Source: Helicobacter cetorum MIT 99-5656 (GTDB taxonomy: Bacteria; Campylobacterota; Campylobacteria; Campylobacterales; Helicobacteraceae). From it: a stretch of 64,000 nucleotides of DNA. Below, piece after piece: positions 46,646 to 55,608 of the stretch. Where the stretch lies: NCBI RefSeq assembly GCF_000259275.1, contig NC_017735.1, positions 1,674,001 to 1,738,000 on the forward strand. The letters are read 5' to 3'. How positions within the stretch are numbered: the first letter of the stretch is position 1; each line of letters opens with the position of its first letter. Below the pieces are notes generated by a model. It searched no databases, was not told the DNA's origin, and saw nothing but the letters and a program-made list of their open reading frames with translations. The position numbers and the translations under genes were made by a program.

Positions 46646-47656
46646 TTAAAATAAAGTTGCAGGATTAGTTGTAGGGATTTTTAAAAGCGTATAAGTTTTA
46701 GGTGTAGCGATTCTTCCTCTAGCGGTGCGTTCTAAATAGCCATTAGCGAGTAAAAAAGGCTCTATCACATCTTCAATAGTATTCTCGTCTTCTCTCATGG
46801 ATGCAGCAATCGTGTTTAAACCTACCGGCTTTCCTTGAGCGTTAGCTAACAAGGATAAATACATCAAATCCGCTTCATCAAAACCTAGTTCATTCACACC
46901 TAATTCATTTAAAGCATGTAAAGTAATGTTTAAATCCATTAAGCTTGAATTTTTTACTAGAGCAAAATCACGCACCCTTTTTAAAAGCCTTAAAGCAATT
47001 CTAGGTGTGCCACGACTTCTTTTAGCAATTTCATTAGCGCTTTCTTCTTCTATGCTTTGATTGAGTTTTAACGCTGCTTTTTTAATGATGAGAGTTAATT
47101 CGCTAGGGCTATAAAATTGCATTCTAAAACTCATGCCAAATCTATCTCTTAAAGGATTAGAAAGCATGCCAGCTCTAGTAGTAGCCCCTATTAAAGTGAA
47201 AGGGGGTAAATCAATTTTAATGGTTTGAGCTGCTGGGCCTGAACCTATGATAATATCCAATCTAAAGTCTTCCATAGCTGGGTATAAAATCTCTTCAATA
47301 GCAGGGCTAAGTCTGTGGATTTCATCAATAAAAAGAATGTCCTTAGCTTGTAAGTTAGTGAGAATGGCGGCTAAATCACCGCTTTTTTCTATCATAGGGG
47401 CGGCTGTGATTTTGATGTTGGTTTCCATTTCTTTGGCAATGATATGACTAATGGAAGTTTTACCCAAACCCGGCGGACCAAAAAAAAGCATGTGGTCTAA
47501 ACTTTCTTGGCGTTTTTTAGCGGCTTGGATAGAGATTTGTAAATTGCTCTTAATTTTTTCTTGACCGATATAATCTTCCCAAAGATTAGGGCGCAAACTC
47601 ACTTCTTGAGAAGTTTCAAAATCTAAAGTTTCTAAATTGACTAGTCGTTCTTTCAT
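46646..47656 (-). CDS. ruvB: Holliday junction branch-migration ATPase RuvB
   Basis: This 336-residue AAA+ motor drives RuvAB branch migration in recombination repair. Walker A is [11 protein letters not shown], Walker [10 protein letters not shown], sensor [15 protein letters not shown]. The C-terminal winged helix ends [16 protein letters not shown]. It begins right after the panB stop, so the two are co-transcribed (recalled H. pylori order HP1059-HP1058). Confidence 0.96.
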   Translation of the reverse strand: MKERLVNLETLDFETSQEVSLRPNLWEDYIGQEKIKSNLQISIQAAKKRQESLDHMLFFGPPGLGKTSISHIIAKEMETNIKITAAPMIEKSGDLAAILTNLQAKDILFIDEIHRLSPAIEEILYPAMEDFRLDIIIGSGPAAQTIKIDLPPFTLIGATTRAGMLSNPLRDRFGMSFRMQFYSPSELTLIIKKAALKLNQSIEEESANEIAKRSRGTPRIALRLLKRVRDFALVKNSSLMDLNITLHALNELGVNELGFDEADLMYLSLLANAQGKPVGLNTIAASMREDENTIEDVIEPFLLANGYLERTARGRIATPKTYTLLKIPTTNPATLF

Positions 47657-48469
47657 TTAGTTATAACTTTCTAATTCGTTAGGAAAAACGCCATTTTTGA
47701 CATCATCAGCGTATTGTTTGATAGCATTTTGAACTAATTCTTTTCCATTAAGATACTCACGCACAAATTTTGGCTTAAAGCTATCAAAAAAGCCTAGCAT
47801 ATCGCTCCATACTAAAATCTGTCCATCGCAATCTTTGCCACTTCCTATGCCAATAGTGGGGATTTTAACTCTTTGAGTAATATCTTTTGCAATAGGGGTG
47901 GTTATACCTTCTAAAACAAGTAGTCCTATTCCTGCTTCTTCTAAACTTAAAGCATCGTCTAAAAGTTTTTTCTTTTGCTCTTCGTTTTTACCTTTAATTT
48001 TATAGCCCCCATCAAGACGCACAAATTGGGGCATTAAGCCGATGTGTCCTACCACAATAATGCCTTCGTTTGTGAGCGTTTTAATCAAACTCGCCTTTTC
48101 TTTTCCCCCTTCTAATTTAATTGCATCGGCTTTAGTTTCCTTATAAACTCTAATAGCGTTTTTCAAGGCTGTTTTTTCATCTTTGTAGCTTCCAAAGGGC
48201 ATATCTGCGATGACAAAAGGAATCTTAGCACCTGCACACACAGCCTTGGTGTGATAGAGCATCATATCCATGGTGGCACTTAAAGTGTCTTCTTTAGCTA
48301 AAAAGCTCATATTCAAGCTATCGCCAACTAAAATCACATCTACTAGGGTGTCAAACATTTTAGCAAATAGTGCATCATAGGCAGTAATGGCGGTAATTTT
48401 TTCTTGATTTTTTTTGGCTTGAAGGGTGTTTAGAGTGATTTTTTTTGTGGGGGCAGTTTGCATACTCAT
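47657..48469 (-). CDS. panB: Ketopantoate hydroxymethyltransferase
   Basis: This 270-residue enzyme of pantothenate/CoA synthesis transfers a hydroxymethyl group from methylene-THF to alpha-ketoisovalerate. Motifs: [27 protein letters not shown] (metal-binding Asp), [13 protein letters not shown] and VGHIGLMPQ. The start ATGAGTATGC at 48469 leads the ruvB gene in an operon. The 150-base spacer to the divergent next gene contains TAGTATAATTG. Confidence 0.95.
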   Translation of the reverse strand: MSMQTAPTKKITLNTLQAKKNQEKITAITAYDALFAKMFDTLVDVILVGDSLNMSFLAKEDTLSATMDMMLYHTKAVCAGAKIPFVIADMPFGSYKDEKTALKNAIRVYKETKADAIKLEGGKEKASLIKTLTNEGIIVVGHIGLMPQFVRLDGGYKIKGKNEEQKKKLLDDALSLEEAGIGLLVLEGITTPIAKDITQRVKIPTIGIGSGKDCDGQILVWSDMLGFFDSFKPKFVREYLNGKELVQNAIKQYADDVKNGVFPNELESYN

Positions 48470-48627
48470 TTTTCATAAATTCCTATTATTAGTGTCAAAT
48501 ATGGCCACATTGTAGCATGACTTTGTGGGGTGAGAAAAATTTTGTTAGATTTTTAACCAGGCATTTTAATACTCTAATTATTTTAGTATAATTGAAAGTG
48601 ATTTTAAAAAAGAGCGTTCAAGGGATA

Positions 48628-49359
48628 ATGGAGATTTTGGGTTTTAAAAAATATATTATTTTATCATTTTTAGTCGGTTTTTGCACGGGGTTAAACGCTG
48701 TTGATTATGACACCCTAGACCCAAAATATTACAAATATATCAAGTATTACAAGGCTTATGAGGACAAAGAAGTTGAAGAGTTAATTAAGAATTTGAAGCG
48801 AGCGAATGCAAAAAGTGGGCTAATCTTGGGGGTGAATACTGGATTTTTTTACAACCATGAAATCATGCTTAAAACGAATAGTTCTAGTATTACGGGTGAT
48901 ATTTTAAATTACTTGTTTGCATATGGTGTGCGTTTTGGCTATCAAACTTTTAAACCATCGCTTTTTGCACGCTTGGTTAAGCCTAATATCATCGGTAGGC
49001 GTGTGTATATTCAATATTATGGGGGTGTTCCTAAAAGGGCGAATTTTGGGAGTGTAGGGTTTCAATCCGTCATGCTCAATGGGGATTTTTTGTTAGATTT
49101 TCCTTTGCCACTGGTGGGAAAATACCTTTATCTAGGGGGGTATATGGGCTTAGGTTTGGGGGTAGTCGCACAAGGGGTAAACTACGCTTCTGAGTGGGGA
49201 ATGTCGTTTAATGTGGGATTAGCCTTGACTATATTAGAAAAAAATCGCATTGAGTTTGAGTTTAAAGTAATGAATAATTTTCCTTTTTTACAATCTAGTT
49301 CTTCAAAAGAAACTTGGTGGGGAGCCATAGCGAGCGTTGGGTATCAATATGTGTTCTAA
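48628..49359 (+). CDS. Outer-membrane-type protein, first of three tandem paralogs
   Basis: This protein of about 243 residues starts at the ATG at 48628 (AAGGGATA ahead), which places a signal peptide (YIILSFLVGFCTGLNAVDYD) at the N-terminus; the frame is open back to 48592. It has beta-rich sequence with GVRFGYQTF, LDFPLPLVGKYLYLGGYMGLGLG and a C-terminal ASVGYQYVF ending in Phe, typical of Helicobacter barrels. It resembles the next two genes in the LLDFPL...GGYxGLGLG and C-terminal segments. H. pylori has three hypothetical genes at this place (recalled HP1057-HP1055). Confidence 0.75.
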   Translation: MEILGFKKYIILSFLVGFCTGLNAVDYDTLDPKYYKYIKYYKAYEDKEVEELIKNLKRANAKSGLILGVNTGFFYNHEIMLKTNSSSITGDILNYLFAYGVRFGYQTFKPSLFARLVKPNIIGRRVYIQYYGGVPKRANFGSVGFQSVMLNGDFLLDFPLPLVGKYLYLGGYMGLGLGVVAQGVNYASEWGMSFNVGLALTILEKNRIEFEFKVMNNFPFLQSSSSKETWWGAIASVGYQYVF

Positions 49360-50143
49360 AATAATAAGAAATCTCATTGTGTGTTTGAATCTAATCTTGC
49401 ATGCTGAAGAAAACGACCCCTTAATTTTGCTTGAAGAAAAGCATACAGAAACGCCCACTCAAACTAACCATCAAGAGAGCAAACAAGAGATTTTTAAACA
49501 AATTACACCTGAAGAAATCCATAAGAAAAAACGCCAGCTTTATATGCTCAAAGGGGAATTATATGAGCAAGAAAAGATTTTATTGACTCATAAAGTAGCA
49601 CAAGAAAAGAGCGGTTTTTTTATGGGTGTTTTACTAGGGGAAGTGGGGATTAAGGCGTATTTTCATCGCTCAAATCAATTAGGGAGCATTCAAAATTATC
49701 CGTTAGTCTATGGGATAAGGGGGGGATATCAAAAATATTTTGTTGATGGGTTTAGTGGGATGCGTTTTTATGGAGAATATTTTGGGGGGGCTATGCAAGG
49801 CTTTAAGAATAATTCTTTGGCATCCTATCAAATCGCAAGTTTGAACTTGGACTTAATCATGGACAAGCCTATTGATAAAGAAAAAAGGTTTGCTCTAGGG
49901 GTATTTGGGGGGCTTGGAGTAGGGTGGAATGGAATGTTTGAAAAGTTAAGGGACATTAAGGGGTATTCACAGCCTAATGGTTTTAACTTGGTGCTAAATT
50001 TAGGGGTGAGCATGACACTTAATCTCAAACACCGTTTTGAATTGGCTTTAAAAATGCCCCCCTTAAAAGAGGCATCACAAAGATTTTTATATTACTTTAA
50101 AAGCACTAATGTTTATTATATTAGCTATAACTATTTATTGTAA
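49349..50143 (+). CDS. Outer-membrane-type protein, second tandem paralog
   Basis: This protein of about 264 residues starts with an ATG inside the last codons of the preceding gene (ATGTGTTCTAAA), so translation is coupled. It has a short signal peptide (LIVCLNLILHAEE), then a charged, coiled-coil-like segment (residues ~20-75) and a barrel part (GIRGGYQKYF, LGVFGGLGVGWNG, LNLGVSMTLNLKHRFE), ending YYISYNYLL. Two runs of seven G (49719-49725 and 49784-49790) lie in its codons. Role unknown. Confidence 0.72.
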   Translation: MCSKIIRNLIVCLNLILHAEENDPLILLEEKHTETPTQTNHQESKQEIFKQITPEEIHKKKRQLYMLKGELYEQEKILLTHKVAQEKSGFFMGVLLGEVGIKAYFHRSNQLGSIQNYPLVYGIRGGYQKYFVDGFSGMRFYGEYFGGAMQGFKNNSLASYQIASLNLDLIMDKPIDKEKRFALGVFGGLGVGWNGMFEKLRDIKGYSQPNGFNLVLNLGVSMTLNLKHRFELALKMPPLKEASQRFLYYFKSTNVYYISYNYLL

Positions 50144-50151
50144 GGGATGGA

Positions 50152-51102
50152 ATGTTGAAAATAAGCGTCAAATATTTTTTAATTTGTGTGGTTTTAGCTA
50201 TGAAGCTTCAGGCAACAAATGAAAAAGATTTGGAAGAAGAAAACAGACGATTAGATGAAAACATTCACAATTTAAAGCAACAGCTCATAGAAAAGGGTGT
50301 TTCTACAAAGGACATTGACAAAGATGAATTTGAAGAAGAGTATTTGCATCGTGTGCATCCAAAAGTCTCTTTAAAAGAACAAGAAAAGTTGCTAAAAAGC
50401 TATTCAATTGCTGATAAAAGAAGTGGGGTATTTGTAGGGGGTGGGTATGCGTATGGGAAAGTGGACTTTTCCTATCATGGGGATATGCTAGATAACTATG
50501 GCGTGAATGTGGTCAGCGTGTTTAAGAATAATATTATCATTGATGCACCTATTGGCATGATTTATGCAAAATTTGGCTATCAAAAATATTTTATGCCTTA
50601 TTTTGGAACACGCTTTTATGGGGATTTATTGCTTGGGGGTGGGGCGTTAAAAGAGATGACTCTTAAGCAATCTGTAGGCTCGTTTTTTTATGCTTTGGGG
50701 GCTATGAATACGGACTTGTTGTTTGATATGCCCCTTGATTTTAAAACTAAAAAACATTTTTTGGGGATTTATGCAGGTTTTGGAATAGGGCTTATGCTCT
50801 ATCAAGATAAGCCTAATCAAGTAGGGAGAGACTTGGTTATAGGGGGTTATACAAGCTCTAATTTTTTATGGAAATCTCTTATTGAAGTGGATTATACCTT
50901 TAATGTGGGAGTGAGTTTAACGCTCTTTAGAAAACACCGCTTAGACATAGGGGTTAAATTACCGATTAGCTATTTAAGAATGGGGGTAGAAGAAGGGGCT
51001 GTGTATCAAAATAAAGAAAATGAAAAGCGAATGCTCCTTTCAGCAAATAATGTGTTTAAGCGTTCTAGTTTTTTATTAGTTAATTATGCGTATATCTTTT
51101 AA
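50152..51102 (+). CDS. Outer-membrane-type protein, third tandem paralog
   Basis: This 316-residue protein has a signal peptide (YFLICVVLAMKLQATNE) and an acidic coiled-coil stretch (EEENRRLDENIHNLKQQL). The barrel-like C-half matches the previous gene (AKFGYQKYFMPYFGTRFYGD, GIYAGFGIGLML, FNVGVSLTLFRKHRLD) and ends VNYAYIF. It starts 9 bases after its neighbour with AAGGGATGGA. The paralogous trio is probably one operon that continues into the M23-like gene. Confidence 0.75.
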   Translation: MLKISVKYFLICVVLAMKLQATNEKDLEEENRRLDENIHNLKQQLIEKGVSTKDIDKDEFEEEYLHRVHPKVSLKEQEKLLKSYSIADKRSGVFVGGGYAYGKVDFSYHGDMLDNYGVNVVSVFKNNIIIDAPIGMIYAKFGYQKYFMPYFGTRFYGDLLLGGGALKEMTLKQSVGSFFYALGAMNTDLLFDMPLDFKTKKHFLGIYAGFGIGLMLYQDKPNQVGRDLVIGGYTSSNFLWKSLIEVDYTFNVGVSLTLFRKHRLDIGVKLPISYLRMGVEEGAVYQNKENEKRMLLSANNVFKRSSFLLVNYAYIF

Positions 51103-51115
51103 GGGCTAGAGAGTT

Positions 51116-52456
51116 TTGAGCTTAGGGTTTAGGATTTTATTATTGAGTGTTATTGTGTTGGTGGGCTACTTAATCTATAATGCTTGTATCACTAAGCCCA
51201 AGGCTCTGAGTTTTAGCTTGAATGATGAAGAAGGTGTGGTTAATGAGCCTTTTTTTTGGGATTTAGAAAAACCCATTAAAGTGAAAATAACTGCTCAAAA
51301 AGGCGTTAAAAGTTATATGCTCAAAGCGGTAACAGAAGATAATTTAGTTCTGTATGAAAAAGAAAATCTTGTGTTAGATAAGCCTAAAACTTTAGAAGTG
51401 CCTTTAGTCAAGCCAGAGATTATGGGGTTAGAGAATAAGCGTATTACCTATGAAATTGAAGCTAACGATTGGAGCTATGCTAATTTCTTTAATGGCAATA
51501 AGGCGAGCTTTAAGCGTGAAGTGTCTATAGATACTACAAAGCCATTGATTACTATTTTGTCGCATTCGCCAAGCATTGCTTATGGGGGGAGTGCATTAGT
51601 GGTTTTTGAAGCAATTGATAGGAATTTGTCTAAGGTCTTTGTGCGGGTTAAAAAAAGGGATTTTGAAGCTTTTAGATTGCTAGACTATCAAAAGCGTCAT
51701 ATTTTTGTCGCTTTAGTGCCATGGTCTTATGAAATTAAGGATTTTAAGGCTTTTATTGTCGCTAAAGATAAGGCTAATAACTCTAGCACCACCCCCCTTT
51801 TATTGAAGCGAAAAACCCATCATTTGAAAGAAAAAGATATTGATATTGCGTTATTGAAAAACAAGATTTTAAAGCAAGGAATTTTTCAAAAAAAACTTAG
51901 TGAGAGTAATTACGAGCAAGCTTTATTAGAAATGCTTTCAACCGCTCGCCAAAAAGATTTAGCAAATATAGAGCAAATGGCCTTAAAACAAGGCATGTTT
52001 TATAGCGATTTTTCAAGCTTTCAAGCTTTTATGCCCTTTAATGAACCTTTTAAAATCACGGGGCATTTTTTAGAGAGTCGGCGTTTTTTAAAGGACACAC
52101 AAGTGTTGTTTAAGTTTTTTCATTTGGGCGTGGATTTGAGGCCTAAAAAGGATTTGTCATTAGCATTTAATAATGCTTATAAAAGAGTTTTTAAGGGGAA
52201 GCTAGATTTTTATGGGGATAGCTTATTAAATTGCTATGGCTTAGGGCTGTGTGCTTTTTTTACGCATTTAAATCCTTTTTCAAATGATAAAGAAGTGCTA
52301 GGTAATAGTGGGTTGAGGTTGGCTTATGGGTTACACTTTGGAATGTTGCTCCAAGGGGTTTTTGTGCGGCCTAATGAATGGCTCAATCAAAAATGGATAA
52401 ACACAAATATTATTACCCCCCTAGAACAAGCTAGGCGAATTTTAACGAAGGAATAG
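51116..52456 (+). CDS. M23-like (LytM) membrane-anchored protein with an incomplete metal/catalytic site
   Basis: This 446-residue protein has an N-terminal membrane anchor ([16 protein letters not shown]), then a periplasmic all-beta region with Ig-like character. The C-terminal domain is of the M23 endopeptidase type. HLGVDL keeps the first His and the Asp of the zinc site. The usual HxH near the end is reduced to AYGLHFGM, keeping one His. The GHSG-like turn is also altered (LGNSGLRL). It is therefore probably a non-catalytic partner, like other degenerate LytM proteins that regulate real endopeptidases. The start is the TTG at 51116, 13 bases after the preceding stop, with GAGAG ahead. 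minC follows 2 bases after its stop. Confidence 0.75.
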   Translation: MSLGFRILLLSVIVLVGYLIYNACITKPKALSFSLNDEEGVVNEPFFWDLEKPIKVKITAQKGVKSYMLKAVTEDNLVLYEKENLVLDKPKTLEVPLVKPEIMGLENKRITYEIEANDWSYANFFNGNKASFKREVSIDTTKPLITILSHSPSIAYGGSALVVFEAIDRNLSKVFVRVKKRDFEAFRLLDYQKRHIFVALVPWSYEIKDFKAFIVAKDKANNSSTTPLLLKRKTHHLKEKDIDIALLKNKILKQGIFQKKLSESNYEQALLEMLSTARQKDLANIEQMALKQGMFYSDFSSFQAFMPFNEPFKITGHFLESRRFLKDTQVLFKFFHLGVDLRPKKDLSLAFNNAYKRVFKGKLDFYGDSLLNCYGLGLCAFFTHLNPFSNDKEVLGNSGLRLAYGLHFGMLLQGVFVRPNEWLNQKWINTNIITPLEQARRILTKE

Positions 52457-52458
52457 TC

Positions 52459-53037
52459 ATGTTAAAAACGAATCAAAAAAATGTGCATGCATTTGAAATT
52501 GATAAGCAAGAGCCTAAAGTTGTCATAGATTTTTTGGAAAAAAATCATGCCCTATTGCAATACTTTCTTATCGTATTTAAATACTCAATTGAGCTGGAAG
52601 TGAAGATGGTTTTAGACAAATACCAGCTCTTGTTTTTAGAAACTAATCGCACCTTAAAGGGGCGTTATGTCAAAACAACACCCCTTGAAAAAGACACAAA
52701 AGAAGTAGAGTTATCTACAGAATCTAAAACTTTTATTTATGAACGCAATATTAGAAGTGGCGAAGAAATTTATAGCTCTCAAAATCTTATTTTTTTAGGA
52801 AATATTCATAACGGAGCTAAGATTGTTTCAGAGGGCTGTGTGTCTGTTTATGGGTTTTGTGAGGGGGCAATTGTGTGTTTTGGAGAGTGTTTAACATTAA
52901 GAGAAGTAAAGAGTGCTCAAATTGTTTTTCAAAATAAAATTTTATCCTTAAAAGAAATGGAATGCCTTAGAGAGAATAAAAATCTCAAAATAATTACAAA
53001 AAAATCCGATATACTAGACATAAAGGAAATATCATGA
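52459..53037 (+). CDS. minC: Septum-site determining protein MinC
   Basis: This 192-residue protein has the MinC C-terminal beta-helix ([20 protein letters not shown] and [26 protein letters not shown], residues ~95-165), which binds MinD and FtsZ. The N-terminal ~85 residues are divergent but in the right place for the MinC_N FtsZ inhibitor domain. It overlaps lpxC by 4 bases (ATGA). Blocks Z-ring formation away from midcell. Confidence 0.88.
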   Translation: MLKTNQKNVHAFEIDKQEPKVVIDFLEKNHALLQYFLIVFKYSIELEVKMVLDKYQLLFLETNRTLKGRYVKTTPLEKDTKEVELSTESKTFIYERNIRSGEEIYSSQNLIFLGNIHNGAKIVSEGCVSVYGFCEGAIVCFGECLTLREVKSAQIVFQNKILSLKEMECLRENKNLKIITKKSDILDIKEIS

Positions 53038-53921
53038 GACAAACAACTATTGCAAATTCTGTTGAATTAGTAGGAATAGGCTTGCACAAGGGAGTCCCTG
53101 TGAAGCTTGTTTTAGAGCCTTTAAAAGAAAATCAAGGCATTGTGTTTTATCGTTCTGATTTGGGTGTAAAGATTTCTTTAAAACCTGAGAATATCGTTGA
53201 TACTAAAATGGCGACCGTGCTTGGTAATGATAATGCAAGGATTTCTACCATTGAACATTTGCTCTCTAGTATCAATGCTTATGGAATTGATAATATCAAA
53301 ATTTCTGTAGATAATGAAGAGATTCCTATCATGGATGGGAGTGCCTTGACTTATTGCATGCTCTTAGATGAAGCAGGTATTAGGGAATTAGATGCACCCA
53401 AACAAGTGATGAGAATCAAGCGAGTGGTTGAGGTTAAAGAGGGGGATAAATTTGTTAGAGTAGAGCCAGACAATCAATTTTCTTTGGATTTTAGCATTAA
53501 GTTTGAGCACCCCATTATCGCTGAGCAATCGTATAGCTTTAATTTTAGCAAGCTTGCTTATAAAGATGAAATTGCCAAGGCTCGCACCTTTGGATTTTTA
53601 CAAGAAGTGAATTATTTACGCTCCATAGGTTTGGCTAAGGGTGGGAGCTTGAATAACTGTATTGTGCTAGATGAGAATAGCATTTTGAATAAAGAAGGTT
53701 TGAGATGTGAAAAGGAATTTGTGCGGCATAAAATTTTAGATGCTATGGGGGATTTGATGGTATTAGGAATGCCTATGATAGGGAAATACACTTCATTTTC
53801 TGGAAGCCATAAACTCAATTCTATGCTAGTGAAAGCTATTTTAGCGGATTCTAAAAATTATGAAGTGCTAGTGGCAAAAAATCTAGCCAAAGAAGTTGCG
53901 TTGCAAAAGGCTTTTGCTTAA
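53034..53921 (+). CDS. lpxC: UDP-3-O-acyl-N-acetylglucosamine deacetylase LpxC
   Basis: This 295-residue zinc deacetylase carries out the committed step of lipid A synthesis. Motifs: [33 protein letters not shown] (zinc His), [21 protein letters not shown] and [16 protein letters not shown] (zinc His/Asp). Start overlaps the minC stop. Complete length for the family. Confidence 0.97.
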   Translation: MRQTTIANSVELVGIGLHKGVPVKLVLEPLKENQGIVFYRSDLGVKISLKPENIVDTKMATVLGNDNARISTIEHLLSSINAYGIDNIKISVDNEEIPIMDGSALTYCMLLDEAGIRELDAPKQVMRIKRVVEVKEGDKFVRVEPDNQFSLDFSIKFEHPIIAEQSYSFNFSKLAYKDEIAKARTFGFLQEVNYLRSIGLAKGGSLNNCIVLDENSILNKEGLRCEKEFVRHKILDAMGDLMVLGMPMIGKYTSFSGSHKLNSMLVKAILADSKNYEVLVAKNLAKEVALQKAFA

Positions 53922-53941
53922 TCTTAATTAAGGTTTGATTT

Positions 53942-54427
53942 TTGAGATTAGATTTAGTGCTTGTGTCCTTAGGTCAGGCGGTGTTGCTTGGGGTGTATCA
54001 CCAAGAGTGTTTGCTCACTTCTTATGCTTCAAGTTTAAAAACGAGCGAAGGCTTGATAGAAGTTTTTTCTCAAGCATTTGAAGATTTTAAAAATCCTAAT
54101 AAATATTCTGATTTACCCACTATTGAAGGGGTGTATTATGCTAAAGGACCTGGGAGCTTCACTAGTTTAAAACTCACACATATTTTTTTACACACTCTAG
54201 CTTTGACTAAGGGTTTTGAATTGTATTCAACCACGGGTTTTTATTTTAATGATAACACGCCTATTCTAGCGTATGCGAATCAATATTTTGTTTCAGAAGA
54301 AACACAGGATTTAGTAAGTGTAGCTAATTTAAAGGTTTTGCCAAAAGATTTTAGTTTGCCCCCTTACTTAGAGAAGGACAAATTCACTCAATTCAACACG
54401 CCATTTTACATTTTACCCCCTATTTAG
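53942..54427 (+). CDS. tsaB: TsaB-like protein of tRNA t6A synthesis, short form
   Basis: This 161-residue protein starts at the TTG at 53942. GVYYAKGPGSFTSLKLTHIFLHTLA matches the GPGSFTGLR signature of TsaB, the partner of TsaD in making N6-threonylcarbamoyl-adenosine in tRNA. It is shorter than typical TsaB (about 230) and has lost most of the C-terminal domain, as small epsilonproteobacterial versions do. It lies 20 bases after lpxC, in the H. pylori order. Confidence 0.75.
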   Translation: MRLDLVLVSLGQAVLLGVYHQECLLTSYASSLKTSEGLIEVFSQAFEDFKNPNKYSDLPTIEGVYYAKGPGSFTSLKLTHIFLHTLALTKGFELYSTTGFYFNDNTPILAYANQYFVSEETQDLVSVANLKVLPKDFSLPPYLEKDKFTQFNTPFYILPPI

Positions 54428-54429
54428 TG

Positions 54430-54435
54430 TATAAT
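54430..54435 (+). promoter_or_regulatory. -10 element ahead of thrB
   Basis: TATAAT lies 51 bases upstream of the thrB TTG. It could start the thrB-ylxR-infB-rbfA-rimP transcript. Confidence 0.5.
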
Positions 54436-54485
54436 ACGGAGCTAAAAAAGTTGAGAATGGCATTAACATATAGGGGTTTTAGAAT

Positions 54486-55367
54486 TTGATAGTGAGTGTT
54501 CCAGCAACGAGTGCGAATTTAGGCCCCGGTTTTGATTGTTTGGGCTTGAGCTTGAATTTACGCAACCGCTTTTTTATTGAGCCTAGTAGTTTTCAGGCCA
54601 TGAAGCTAGTTGGAGAAGGCGAAGGGATTCCTAAGTTTTTAACGGATAATATTTTTACTAAAGTGTTCTACAAGATTTTAAGAATGCATGGAGATGAACG
54701 CTCTTTTAAGTTTTTATTACACAATAAAGTTCCTATCACAAGGGGTATGGGTTCTAGCTCGGCAATGATTGTGGGTGCAGTTACTTCGGCATTTGCTTTG
54801 TTAGGATTTGCTTTTAATAAGGAAAATATTTTAAACACCGCCTTGTTTTATGAATCCCACCCTGATAATATCACTCCGGCGGTTTTTGGGGGCTATAATG
54901 TCGCCCTTGTAGAGAAAAACAAAGTCGTGAGCTTGAAAGCTAAGTTGCCTTCGTTTTTGAAGGCGGTTATGGTTATTCCTAATAGAGCCACTTCTACTAA
55001 GCAATCACGCCAGGTTTTACCCAAGCGCTATAGCACCCAAGAAAGCGTTTTCAACCTTTCGCATGCAAGCTTGATGACTATGGCGATTATGCAGGGTAAA
55101 TGGGAGTTGTTGCGTGTGTGTTCTAAAGATAGGATGCATCAAAACAGGCGTATGCAAGCTTATCCGGTATTATTTATGATTCAAAAACTTGCTTTGGAAA
55201 ATAATGCTTTAATGAGCACGCTCTCAGGGAGTGGTTCATCGTTTTTTAACATGTGCTATGAAGAAGATGCCCTTAGGTTAAAGCAAGTTTTAAGTAAGAA
55301 ATTTCCTAAATTTAGGGTAGCGATTTTAGATTTTGATAACGATGGGGTCATCATTGAGAAAGACTGA
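54486..55367 (+). CDS. thrB: Homoserine kinase
   Basis: This 293-residue GHMP kinase makes O-phosphohomoserine for threonine synthesis. The start (VPATSANLGPGFDCLGLSL) and the ATP-binding PITRGMGSSSAMIVG are exact family motifs; the third motif is STLSGSGSSFF. The TTG at 54486 fits AGGGGTTTTAGAAT ahead. It overlaps ylxR. Confidence 0.95.
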   Translation: MIVSVPATSANLGPGFDCLGLSLNLRNRFFIEPSSFQAMKLVGEGEGIPKFLTDNIFTKVFYKILRMHGDERSFKFLLHNKVPITRGMGSSSAMIVGAVTSAFALLGFAFNKENILNTALFYESHPDNITPAVFGGYNVALVEKNKVVSLKAKLPSFLKAVMVIPNRATSTKQSRQVLPKRYSTQESVFNLSHASLMTMAIMQGKWELLRVCSKDRMHQNRRMQAYPVLFMIQKLALENNALMSTLSGSGSSFFNMCYEEDALRLKQVLSKKFPKFRVAILDFDNDGVIIEKD

Positions 55368-55608
55368 GATTAAAATTCGCATGTGTGTGGTGTGTAGGAT
55401 TCGTCAATCTCAAAAGGATTTGTTGCGTTTGAAGAGTTTTGAAGGCCAAATCGTGGGGTTTGATGGTAGGGGTCGTAGCTTTTATGTGTGTGAAGTTTGT
55501 TTGAAAGGCGGAGAAAAAAAATTGCTTAAGGCGATTTCAAAGATAAAAAACGCCCCAAAAGACACTAGAAATATTATTACTTGGATTAAGGAGAGAAGCA
55601 TAGCATGA
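55342..55608 (+). CDS. ylxR: YlxR-family RNA-binding protein
   Basis: This protein of about 88 residues has the YlxR fold signature: RMCVVCRIRQSQKDLLRL, then VGFDGRGRSFYVCEVCLKGGEKK. YlxR (DUF448) proteins bind RNA and usually sit before infB, as here. The frame overlaps the end of thrB; the exact start is uncertain (55333 TTG, 55342 ATG or 55381 ATG). The stop overlaps the infB start as ATGA. Confidence 0.88.
   Translation: MGSSLRKTEIKIRMCVVCRIRQSQKDLLRLKSFEGQIVGFDGRGRSFYVCEVCLKGGEKKLLKAISKIKNAPKDTRNIITWIKERSIA

Noticed and set aside
49719-49790. Two G7 runs in the second tandem outer-membrane-type gene as phase-variation tracts
   Set aside because: The gene is in frame, and runs of seven are short and encode ordinary Gly-Gly codons. 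The C10 and CT8 tracts are much stronger cases.
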